NCBI GenBank assembly: GCA_022837205.1
Contig: JALHEL010000011.1
Span: 1 to 15,493, forward strand
Direction of reading: 5' to 3'
Length of the DNA: 15,493 nucleotides
Source: Leptolinea sp.
Lineage (GTDB): Bacteria; Chloroflexota; Anaerolineae; Anaerolineales; Anaerolineaceae
This document shows positions 1-6,826 of this stretch, piece by piece. The number at the start of each line of letters is the position of its first letter. The stretch's first letter is position 1. The position numbers were made by a program, and so were the translations under genes. The notes under the pieces were generated by a model that was not told where the DNA came from, did not search any database, and worked only from the letters and a program-made list of their open reading frames with translations.

Positions 1-891
1 CGGCAGCGGCGGGTTCGGTACATACCATTTCCCGTTATACAATGTCAGATCGTGTGTCGTCGGCGGAGCCGTCAGATCCAGATGCCCGTGATTAAAGGCA
101 TCTGCCAGCAAGTCCCAATAGGAATATAAAGGAGTGCCAACCTGACCCATAAAACAATTTATTGTTCGATAAATCGAATAAGTAAGACTACCTATGAGAA
201 GGCAAAGAAAAATGGTATCTAACTTTTCGGCATGTGTACGATCTTTGATCTTTCCGATCAGTATTGCCCAAATCAAAGCGATACCTGCCGGTGTAAGAAT
301 TGTTATTTCCGAATACTTGAATTTTCGAATCCAATCAATTCGATCATAATATGAAATAAATAAATAAAAAACAATCAAAAAAAGCGCAAAGAAAAACGCT
401 TTCATATAATTATTAAATATTTCATGCCAATAATCCGTTTGGAATTGAATCAGAAAAATCATCTGTACGGAAAGCAATGCCCCCCATAAAAGCACGTCCC
501 AAATTCTGAAAGCAATCGATGATACAGTAGAATCCGATTTTTGAACAGGCAAAACAGACAACAGTAAAAAGAAAAAAATACCCCAGAAGATTACCCAAAA
601 AATTGAAATCAAAATTCGATACAACCAAATATTATTGCGCCGGTCGGGAAGCAAAAATCCCTTTCGCAGGAATCGGATTAACAGAAATGCATAAAAGATG
701 CTTAAAAAAACACAACTCACAATCAGGAGCAAACGACTTTTTGAAAATCCCAAAAGGAAAGCGTTTTCGGATTCGGATGGAATTGAAATCAAATGAACAA
801 ATACCGCAACCCCTTCCAAAAAGGAAAGAATCAGGATAAAAACGGTGGTTTTTTTTCGGGGGGATGATAAATCGTGAGGTGGGCGATTCAT
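1..891 (-). CDS. Polytopic membrane protein, N-terminal part (runs off the window)
   Basis: The open frame starts at ATG 891 (MNRPPHDLSS) and is still open at base 1, giving 297 visible residues. It has about seven hydrophobic segments, near residues 15-36, 51-75, 88-112, 131-150, 161-181, 199-212 and 226-244. After these comes a polar, presumably extracytoplasmic stretch, with YSYWDLLADAF at 256-266 and LYNGKWYVPNPPLP at 284-297. That stretch resembles loops of large uncharacterised Chloroflexi membrane proteins sometimes annotated as GT-C-type glycosyltransferases, but no catalytic Asp/Glu motif can be assigned. The start was chosen because it leaves a 99-bp divergent gap to the gene at 991; an AGGAAG lies about 18 nt upstream, which is far for a ribosome site. 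The strand and frame are well supported by continuous coding character. The function is not known. Confidence 0.75.
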   Translation of the reverse strand, partial: MNRPPHDLSSPRKKTTVFILILSFLEGVAVFVHLISIPSESENAFLLGFSKSRLLLIVSCVFLSIFYAFLLIRFLRKGFLLPDRRNNIWLYRILISIFWVIFWGIFFFLLLSVLPVQKSDSTVSSIAFRIWDVLLWGALLSVQMIFLIQFQTDYWHEIFNNYMKAFFFALFLIVFYLFISYYDRIDWIRKFKYSEITILTPAGIALIWAILIGKIKDRTHAEKLDTIFLCLLIGSLTYSIYRTINCFMGQVGTPLYSYWDLLADAFNHGHLDLTAPPTTHDLTLYNGKWYVPNPPLP

Positions 892-990
892 ACGGATATT
901 TATATCACGCTTCCTATTGAAATTCTCGTAATGAGGCGGAGAACGATTTTCGATATGCGATATAATCAGCATGAAAATTGGAAAAATATT

Positions 991-1473
991 ATGATGAAAT
1001 CAAATAATCTTTTCCGCTTAAATGTCGGTTTTTTAATTAACCAAGCGGTAGGCTCTTACCGGCAGTTTGAAATTGATGCACCTTTCATTCAAATCGATGA
1101 GGACACCCGATTTAACAATGTAAAAACAGATATCCGTGTCAGTCGTGTACAGCAGGGAATTCTGGTTTCCGTGGAAGCCGGAGCCGTAATAGATTTGGAA
1201 TGCGTCCGATGTCTGGATCCGTACGTACAAACCATCGATTGTAATTTTGATGAACTTTATGCATTTCATATTCGGCAAAATATCGGTGCGGAATCCTATT
1301 TACCAGAGAATGGATTTATCGATCTTTTACCCCTTTTAGAGGAATATCTCACCCTCGAAATCCCCATCAGTCCTCTTTGCGATGAAAATTGTAAAGGGCT
1401 TTGTGATGTTTGCGGTGCGAATCTCAACTACGAGACTTGTATCCATCATCAAGAATCGGAGATTAAATCATGA
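991..1473 (+). CDS. DUF177 / YceD-family protein
   Basis: This 160-residue protein has the family signatures. An N-terminal RLNVGFLINQAVGSYRQFE segment spans about residues 9-27. A CxxC pair sits at Cys71/Cys74 (LECVRCL). The C-terminal signature has Cys130, Cys134, Cys138 and Cys141 in PLCDENCKGLCDVCGANLN. YceD/DUF177 proteins are linked to 23S rRNA biogenesis and are usually encoded just before rpmF (ribosomal protein L32). Here rpmF does not follow; the next gene is an unrelated small ORF. The frame is open upstream to a GTG at 874, but homologues begin close to the RLNVGF segment, and GGAAAA five bases before ATG 991 can serve as the ribosome site. ATG 994 is equally possible. The stop overlaps the next start as ATGA, which implies translational coupling. 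The four spaced Cys suggest a metal site, but this is not shown by sequence alone. Confidence 0.85.
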   Translation: MMKSNNLFRLNVGFLINQAVGSYRQFEIDAPFIQIDEDTRFNNVKTDIRVSRVQQGILVSVEAGAVIDLECVRCLDPYVQTIDCNFDELYAFHIRQNIGAESYLPENGFIDLLPLLEEYLTLEIPISPLCDENCKGLCDVCGANLNYETCIHHQESEIKS

Positions 1474-1718
1474 CTGCAAAAAGTCTGTATATGAATAACT
1501 TTACGTTCAGTCTTCAAAATCTGACTTGTATTTTGGACGCAAAATCAGTCGCACCCGACATCGAACGATCCAATTTCGGTACGGTACTGGATGAAAAGAA
1601 AACGGTGGATGAAGTATTCTTATTCATGCCGATCGAAGCAGCAAAAGAACTGGGGATTTCGATTTTGCAAATGGTCGCAGCACAAGGAAAAACGGACACA
1701 TTTAAAAATCAGGCTTGA
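1470..1718 (+). CDS. Small DUF3467-like protein, probably truncated by a frameshift
   Basis: This frame encodes 82 residues. ATG 1470 overlaps the DUF177 stop (ATGA), and GGAG lies eight bases upstream, so the start is convincing. The pattern is YMNN near residue 7, a strand-like segment FTFSLQNLTCILDAKS, and then VDEVFLFMPIEAAKELGISILQMVA at about 47-71. It resembles the DUF3467 layout: a Y-x-N-x start, then hydrophobic strands, then an M(S/P)xxxAKxL helix. This resemblance was judged by eye and is tentative. The frame stops at TGA 1716-1718, but the adjacent +1 frame continues with coding-like sequence to 1827. The natural product may therefore be about 120 residues, with the frame lost in the A-rich stretch 1688-1710. 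The function is unknown. Confidence 0.55.
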   Translation: MTAKSLYMNNFTFSLQNLTCILDAKSVAPDIERSNFGTVLDEKKTVDEVFLFMPIEAAKELGISILQMVAAQGKTDTFKNQA

Positions 1719-1827
1719 ACCGGAAAAACAAGCTCTCTGGGATTGCTACGTAAACGCAGCCGAAGAGTTCCGGCAACAGAACAATGAGGCCAAAAAAGCG
1801 GATGAAAAAGATACTCCCTCTGTTTAA
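1692..1827 (+). pseudogene. Out-of-frame continuation of the 1470 gene
   Basis: In the frame one base to the right of the preceding gene, about 44 residues read through to TAA at 1825-1827. The stretch includes HLKIRLEPEKQALWDCYVN and then AAEEFRQQNNEAKKADEK. This looks like a real charged helical C-terminus. The same frame further upstream (1591-1690) is rich in Lys, Arg, Trp, Cys and Ser, as shadow frames usually are. No start codon or ribosome site lies at the beginning of the good stretch, so it is best explained as the tail of the 1470 gene. The cause could be a one-base indel, a sequencing error in the A5 runs at 1688-1692 or 1704-1708, or, less likely, programmed +1 frameshifting. Confidence 0.45.
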
Positions 1828-1854
1828 ATCAATAAAGCTTCAGAAAACGAAATT

Positions 1855-1896
1855 AAAAAACGATCTCACCGGAGTGAATTTTCCGGAATGAGATCG
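1855..1896 (-). terminator. Intrinsic terminator for the 1964-2440 gene
   Basis: CGATCTCA at 1861-1868 pairs with TGAGATCG at 1889-1896. Inside it, CCGGA (1869-1873) pairs with TCCGG (1882-1886), with a two-base bulge and an 8-base loop. Read on the minus strand, the hairpin is followed directly by TTTTTTAATTT, a proper U-tract. On the plus strand it is followed by CCTATTG, so it mainly serves the minus-strand gene, although it may also slow transcription arriving from 1470-1827. Confidence 0.8.
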
Positions 1897-1963
1897 CCTA
1901 TTGAATAATTGAGAATCTTGTTTAAAACCTATCCATTTCCGCTAAGTTTAAAATAAATCAGAA

Positions 1964-2440
1964 TCATTTTTCCGATTTTTTTGTGTTTCCTTCCACCGTG
2001 GTCTTAGATGCAGACTGATTTTCGGTGATCTTTTCTTCCACAAAATCTTTTGTTTTCTTTGCGGTATCAAGAATAGTTTTACGTGCCTTTTCAAGCCCGG
2101 TATTTACTTTTTCACGGATGTTGGTTTCATGTTCATCCACCCAACGCAGCAAACCTTCATGTGTATCACCATATGGCGCACCGGCTTTTCGGTATTCTTC
2201 CTGAATACCTTCATAAATTTTTGCCTTGGTCTTCTTCACAACCGGTTCCACTTTATCCGATACGGCATCGAACCAACCGGTGACGACATTCCCCGCATCT
2301 TCTAAGATATCCCCAATCTTATCATCTGAATCTTTATACTTATCAAACATATCGCTCTCCGTTACCGAATCGGTGACTTTTTCAGAACCCGAATGAATGG
2401 CATCCTGAACATCTTTAATAATCTTCTCAATATCCGCCAT
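1964..2440 (-). CDS. Charged helical protein of unknown function
   Basis: The 158-residue product starts MADIEKIIKD. ATG 2440 is preceded by GAGGAAAT with suitable spacing; an in-frame extension further upstream (to 2551) has no such site and an unlikely composition. The protein is almost entirely Lys/Glu/Asp/Thr/Ser-rich and predicted alpha-helical, with no signal peptide or transmembrane segment. One more ordered stretch lies around residues 76-102 (YEGIQEEYRKAGAPYGDTHE, then GLLRW). The composition recalls LEA-like or stress-associated amphipathic proteins, but no family signature was recognised. It is transcribed alone, divergently from the kinase-like gene, with a terminator downstream. 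The promoter could not be placed with confidence. Confidence 0.75.
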   Translation of the reverse strand: MADIEKIIKDVQDAIHSGSEKVTDSVTESDMFDKYKDSDDKIGDILEDAGNVVTGWFDAVSDKVEPVVKKTKAKIYEGIQEEYRKAGAPYGDTHEGLLRWVDEHETNIREKVNTGLEKARKTILDTAKKTKDFVEEKITENQSASKTTVEGNTKKSEK

Positions 2441-2683
2441 GATTTCCTCTTTATAAATTCCGATAAAACGTATACGAAATAATATCCGAATAGTTTCAAA
2501 GTATATGATAGCGCATCTATGAGAAAATGTCTCGAGATATGATTGGTCCAAAAAAGCAGAACTTTTGAACCATTCGGTTCAATCAAAATAAACCTCTCAC
2601 ATGCTTTTTAACGATTTGATTATTCAATAATTTTCTATCTTACAAAACAACAAAACGAATGCCATTAATCGCGTTCAATAAAC

Positions 2684-2689
2684 TATAAT
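2684..2689 (+). promoter_or_regulatory. -10-like TATAAT before the pseudokinase gene
   Basis: A perfect TATAAT lies 44 bases before ATG 2734. No good -35 hexamer is present at the expected distance (the best is TGCCAT at 2660-2665). The rest of the divergent gap 2441-2733 is AT-rich. It otherwise holds only a short inverted repeat, GAACC/GGTTC, at 2567-2580. Confidence 0.35.
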
Positions 2690-2733
2690 TTGATTCAAAG
2701 TGATAATGAAAATTATCGACAATCGGATTTGAT

Positions 2734-5115
2734 ATGGATCTCATCGGACAAAAATACCGAATCATTGAAGAATGTGGCGAAGAATCTGAAAATTCCTTTT
2801 ATCGAGTTGTAGACGAGACAGATGGAAAACACTACTATCTGGATTTAATTCGAACGGACAACCCATCGCTCAGTGCAAAAGGATTAATTGAACTACAGGT
2901 TCGCGCACAGGAACATTCTCGCTTTAGACATTCCAATGCGATTCCATTTTATCCTCCCGAAGTTACGGACAACGGATTAATTCTTATCCAAAATGATATT
3001 CCGGGGAAATCATTAAATTATGTTATGAAAACCCGTGGCCGTCCTTTGCCGCAAAATCAGGCATATCGTATTACTTATGCGGTTGTTTCGGCATTGGCAG
3101 CTATGCATGATCTTCAGATGACCCATGGGGAACTTGATTCCAGTCATATTTTGATAAATGATTCCGGTGATTCTTTTATATCATTTCTTCCTCTTCCGGA
3201 TGATTTTAACGCCCAAAATGCTTTATATCGTTTTCCCGAGACGGAATCCACCGTCAAGTCCAAGTTCAGTGATGATATCTATGCGATGGGTGTGATTCTT
3301 ACAGAAATGTTTACTTCGTTAATCCCCTTTGGTTTTGCTGAAAATAAAGACGGTAAAAAGAATACCCGGGCATTTGAATACTACAAAATAGGGCTGGCGC
3401 AAATCAGCGATGAATCGAACGAAGCAATTATCCCGGTGATTTTACGCTGTCTGAATCCCGATCCGAAAAATCGATATGAAAATGCAGTGGAGTTGTTCAT
3501 TGATATTCGAAAAATCATCGAAGCTTGGGTGAATAATACTCCCGGACAGGAGAACATCTTGGTGCTGCCTGTCATAAAGAAACCGATCGATCAAAAAGAA
3601 GAGGATTTTGAAAACAAAATAAAAAAACCGTCATCTTCTTCAAAAGAAAGAGTCCGATCCCAACGCAAAAGCAATAAGAAGAGGGGCTCCTTGTTGATTT
3701 CTTTTATTTCAGCTGCGATTGTAATTACCGGCGGAATTGTTCTATTCTTCTATCTTTCGGAAGTGGCAGATACCAAAACCTCCGTGACCAACTATCAGGG
3801 AACTCTTGAAAACTTAAATAATACACAGACAGCTCTGGCTTATAACCCCGCAATCATTACTCCTCAAGTGACGAAAAAATCTTCTTCGAGCATAAAAAAG
3901 ACAGCTATCCCCACCCCTCTGCCGACATTTACATTAACGGCGACCGCGACTTTCACTCCGGTTCCGATTCAAAGGTCCATCGGAGCCGCCATTCATTGGA
4001 CTGCCAATCAATCCGAGATGGTATTTGTGCCTTCGGGGAATTTCCGGATGGGTATGGATGCTACTTTCGGGTTCGCGATCGAAAATCTTTTTCCGGTGCA
4101 TGAAGTTGATCTGGACAATTATTGGATCGATCGAACGGAGGTGACATTTGAACAATACGGCCGATGCGTTAAAGCGGGAACATGCCCGGCTTCGGAAGCT
4201 GCCAGTCCGATTACTGCCGATCAAAAAAAACCTGTAACCGGTATTTCTTGGGAAAATGCGGCGACTTATTGTAAATGGGCCGGCAAGCGTCTTCCGACCG
4301 AGGCGGAATGGGAAAAAGCGGCGCGCGGTACAGATTTAAGGCTTTATCCTTGGGGAAACGACAGCCTTCAATATACCGATCAGGGAAATTGGTTCTCCAC
4401 CGAAATCCAAAATGCAGATGAAATGAATCGAGATATCAGCCCTTATGGAGCAATCCATATGAGTGATAATGTCAGCGAATGGGTAAATGATTATTTCAGT
4501 CCGACATTCACAACGGCAACCGAATATCAAAACCCGCAAGGACCGGTCAGCGGAGCTATGCGAACGGTCAAAGGAGGGGCGGCGACCAATCAAGATCCTG
4601 AAATCGCTTCGTTTGTTTTCAACCGTTGGAGTGCCGATCCGATCCGTCCACAGGATTATGGATTCCGGTGTGCTGTCAGCGATTCCGATCAAATTCAAGA
4701 GAAGGCCGACGGTTCGGAAAAGCCGGTCCCGGTTTCACCTCTCGGAACAATTCCGGAAACCGGTTGTGAAAATCGAATCGGTTTTGTAGCCGATATAACA
4801 ATTCCGGACGGAACGCCTGTTCATGCAAATGAAATCATCACAAAGACGTGGCGGTTAAAGAATATCGGCACCTGTACGATTACAAAAAATTACAAAATTG
4901 TCTGGGCGGATACAACTTTTGTGAATCCCCAAAAATTATTTGATTTCAATACCGAAATTCTTCCTGGGGAAGAAAAGGAAGTAAGCATAACTTTCCCCGT
5001 CATCGGTAACGGGAAAACCCGAATTAATTTTAAATTTGCCGGGTTGGACGGTGTTCCGTTCCAACTGGGTGAGAGAGGTCGCGGCGCATTCTGGATCGAA
5101 TATGTGATCCAATAA
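2734..5115 (+). CDS. Membrane pseudokinase with FGE-like and NBR1-Ig-like extracellular domains
   Basis: The product has 793 residues. Residues 1-265 follow the bacterial Ser/Thr kinase fold: YRFPE at 165-169 replaces the APE region, DDIYAMGVILTEMFTSLIPF (180-199) is a typical F-helix, and CLNPDPKNRY (239-248) is typical of lobe ends. The catalytic elements are lost. The glycine loop is degenerate (ECGEESENSF), there is no VAxK lysine (YYLDLIR), HRD is HGE at 131-133, and no DFG is found. A basic linker precedes one TM helix (about 319-341), so the kinase-like part is cytoplasmic. Outside are a Thr/Pro linker (391-411), an FGE/sulfatase-modifying-like domain (about 427-648, with KRLPTEAEWEKAARG at 518-532 and NVSEWV at 579-584), and an NBR1-type Ig-like domain (about 678-793; Trp706, Trp724, Trp787). 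The FGE active-site cysteines are missing: RGGS is KGGA at 613-616 with no Cys following. It is probably a non-enzymatic sensor or scaffold. Confidence 0.85.
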   Translation: MDLIGQKYRIIEECGEESENSFYRVVDETDGKHYYLDLIRTDNPSLSAKGLIELQVRAQEHSRFRHSNAIPFYPPEVTDNGLILIQNDIPGKSLNYVMKTRGRPLPQNQAYRITYAVVSALAAMHDLQMTHGELDSSHILINDSGDSFISFLPLPDDFNAQNALYRFPETESTVKSKFSDDIYAMGVILTEMFTSLIPFGFAENKDGKKNTRAFEYYKIGLAQISDESNEAIIPVILRCLNPDPKNRYENAVELFIDIRKIIEAWVNNTPGQENILVLPVIKKPIDQKEEDFENKIKKPSSSSKERVRSQRKSNKKRGSLLISFISAAIVITGGIVLFFYLSEVADTKTSVTNYQGTLENLNNTQTALAYNPAIITPQVTKKSSSSIKKTAIPTPLPTFTLTATATFTPVPIQRSIGAAIHWTANQSEMVFVPSGNFRMGMDATFGFAIENLFPVHEVDLDNYWIDRTEVTFEQYGRCVKAGTCPASEAASPITADQKKPVTGISWENAATYCKWAGKRLPTEAEWEKAARGTDLRLYPWGNDSLQYTDQGNWFSTEIQNADEMNRDISPYGAIHMSDNVSEWVNDYFSPTFTTATEYQNPQGPVSGAMRTVKGGAATNQDPEIASFVFNRWSADPIRPQDYGFRCAVSDSDQIQEKADGSEKPVPVSPLGTIPETGCENRIGFVADITIPDGTPVHANEIITKTWRLKNIGTCTITKNYKIVWADTTFVNPQKLFDFNTEILPGEEKEVSITFPVIGNGKTRINFKFAGLDGVPFQLGERGRGAFWIEYVIQ

Positions 5116-5153
5116 AAAAGAATTGATTCTCCCAAGAGACCCGATTCTTTTTT
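5114..5153 (+). terminator. Intrinsic terminator after the pseudokinase gene
   Basis: AAAAAAGAAT (5114-5123) pairs with ATTCTTTTTT (5144-5153), and an inner TCTC/GAGA stem closes a CCAA loop. The T6 run forms the U-tract. It overlaps the stop codon region of the gene and isolates it from the downstream oxidoreductase gene. Confidence 0.75.
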
Positions 5154-5169
5154 AACGACTCAGATCAGT

Positions 5170-5175
5170 TATAAT
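5170..5175 (+). promoter_or_regulatory. -10-like TATAAT before the oxidoreductase gene
   Basis: TATAAT lies just after the terminator. Transcription would begin near 5182, only a few bases before the first in-frame ATG (5187). That makes the internal ATG 5235, which has GGAAG before it, the better translation start. No -35 hexamer is evident, because the expected position falls in the terminator T-run. Confidence 0.35.
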
Positions 5176-5234
5176 CGCATTGTCGAATGACTGATCGAAC
5201 AATGACGAGATCAAAAAATAAATCCGGAAGCGAT

Positions 5235-6812
5235 ATGACAGAAAACCAATCAAAGAAAAAAGTAATTATTATCGGCGCAGGCCCGGCAGGATTGACAGCC
5301 GCATTTGAACTTCTCAGACAGGAACCGGAATCTTATAACGTTACCGTTTTGGAAGAATCCGCTGCCATCGGCGGCATTTCCCGAACCGTTCAATATAACG
5401 GCAATCGTATGGATATCGGGGGACATCGTTTTTTCTCGAAAGATCAACGGGTGATGGATTGGTGGAAAGAACGAATGCCAATACAGGGAAGCCCTTCCAA
5501 GGATGATATTCTGACTCACACCGTAAAGCCGTTGGATCCCAAAGGACCGGATCCGGAAAAAGAAGATATCGTCATGCTTTTTCGCAATCGCGTTTCCAGA
5601 ATTTATTATCTGAAGAAATTTTTTGACTATCCGATTTCATTAAAAGCCCAAACTTTTATCAATATGGGGTTAAAAAATACGCTGATATCCGGTTCCAGTT
5701 ATTTGGTTTCCGTTTTCCATAAATTACCGGAAACTTCACTCGAAAACTTTTACCGTAACCGGTTCGGAAAAAAATTGTATTCGATGTTCTTTGAAAATTA
5801 CACGGAAAAAGTCTGGGGCAGGCATCCTTCGGAAATCTCCGCCGATTGGGGGGCTCAACGGGTTAAAGGATTGTCCGTCACAAAAATTATCATCGATATG
5901 TTTTCAAAAATTTTGCCGGCTCCCTTGAAAAAGAACCGGCCGGTTGAGACTTCACTGATCGAACAATTCTGGTATCCGAAATTTGGACCCGGCCAACTTT
6001 GGGAACTTACAGCGGATCAGATCACTCAAATGGGAGGTATCATCCGAAAAAATTGCCAAGTAACCGGTATCAAACTCGTAAACAATCAAGTACAAGCGGT
6101 GACGGTTATTGAAAACGGAGAACAAAAGGAAATCGAAGGCGATATTTTTCTCTCCAGTATGCCGCTAAAAGATTTGGTCATGGGAATGGGATCGGCAGTT
6201 CCCGATGAAATAGCGAGAATCGCAAAGGGATTGCCTTACCGGGACTTTATTACCGTCGGTTTGATTCTGTCGGATCTGAAACTGAAAAACCAAACGAAAA
6301 TTGTCACTCCTTATAACCGGATCCCGGATTGCTGGATTTATATTCAAGAATCGAACGTAAAGATGGGGAGGATGCAGATTTTCAATAATTGGTCCCCTTA
6401 TATGGTAGAGGACTTTGAACACACGATCGGGGTGGGACTTGAATATTTCTGCACAGAAGGTGATTCGATGTGGACGATGCCCGATGATGAATTTATTCAA
6501 TTCGCAATCCGAGAATTGGTTTCGATGGATATTATCGATAAGGATTCCGTCAAAGAAGCACATGTTGAGCATGTAAAAAAAGCTTACCCCGCCTATTTTG
6601 ACACATATGATCAAATCGATATCTTGATCAATTGGTTAAATCAAATCGATAACTTATATTGCATCGGACGAAACGGTCAGCATCGCTATAATAATTCCGA
6701 TCATTCGATGGCAACGGCGTTCGAAGCGGTTAAAAATATTCGCGGAAATATCCGATCCAGAGAAAATATCTGGAATGTAAATACCGAAAAGGTTTATCAC
6801 GAAACAACCTGA
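5235..6812 (+). CDS. FAD-dependent oxidoreductase, UDP-galactopyranose mutase / protoporphyrinogen oxidase-like
   Basis: The product has 525 residues from ATG 5235, which is preceded by GGAAG at 5226-5230. An in-frame start at 5187 would add 16 residues before the usual N-terminus. The Rossmann dinucleotide-binding motif VIIIGAGPAGLTAAFEL begins at residue 10, with the acidic ribose-binding position in VLEES, then IGGISR and GGHRFF. The C-terminal CIGRNGQHRYNNSDHSMATA is the typical second FAD-contact region of this superfamily. The family (COG1232-like) includes UDP-galactopyranose mutases, protoporphyrinogen oxidases and amine oxidases. Members of this subtype are often found near cell-surface glycan genes, which is compatible with the flippase gene converging on it. 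The substrate cannot be assigned from sequence. Confidence 0.8.
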   Translation: MTENQSKKKVIIIGAGPAGLTAAFELLRQEPESYNVTVLEESAAIGGISRTVQYNGNRMDIGGHRFFSKDQRVMDWWKERMPIQGSPSKDDILTHTVKPLDPKGPDPEKEDIVMLFRNRVSRIYYLKKFFDYPISLKAQTFINMGLKNTLISGSSYLVSVFHKLPETSLENFYRNRFGKKLYSMFFENYTEKVWGRHPSEISADWGAQRVKGLSVTKIIIDMFSKILPAPLKKNRPVETSLIEQFWYPKFGPGQLWELTADQITQMGGIIRKNCQVTGIKLVNNQVQAVTVIENGEQKEIEGDIFLSSMPLKDLVMGMGSAVPDEIARIAKGLPYRDFITVGLILSDLKLKNQTKIVTPYNRIPDCWIYIQESNVKMGRMQIFNNWSPYMVEDFEHTIGVGLEYFCTEGDSMWTMPDDEFIQFAIRELVSMDIIDKDSVKEAHVEHVKKAYPAYFDTYDQIDILINWLNQIDNLYCIGRNGQHRYNNSDHSMATAFEAVKNIRGNIRSRENIWNVNTEKVYHETT

Positions 6813-6826
6813 GCAGAAATGAAAGG

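Noticed and set aside
955..966. TATAAT at 961-966 as a promoter of the DUF177 gene
   Set aside because: No -35 at 16-18 bp, and a start there would leave too short a leader for the ribosome site used at 991.
2567..2580. Inverted repeat GAACC/GGTTC with a 4-base loop in the divergent gap
   Set aside because: Five-bp arms occur often by chance, there is no second copy, and no regulator is nearby.
6165..6614. Minus-strand open frame within the oxidoreductase gene
   Set aside because: Its Cys/His/Arg/Phe-rich translation is typical of an antisense shadow, and the sense frame is well supported.
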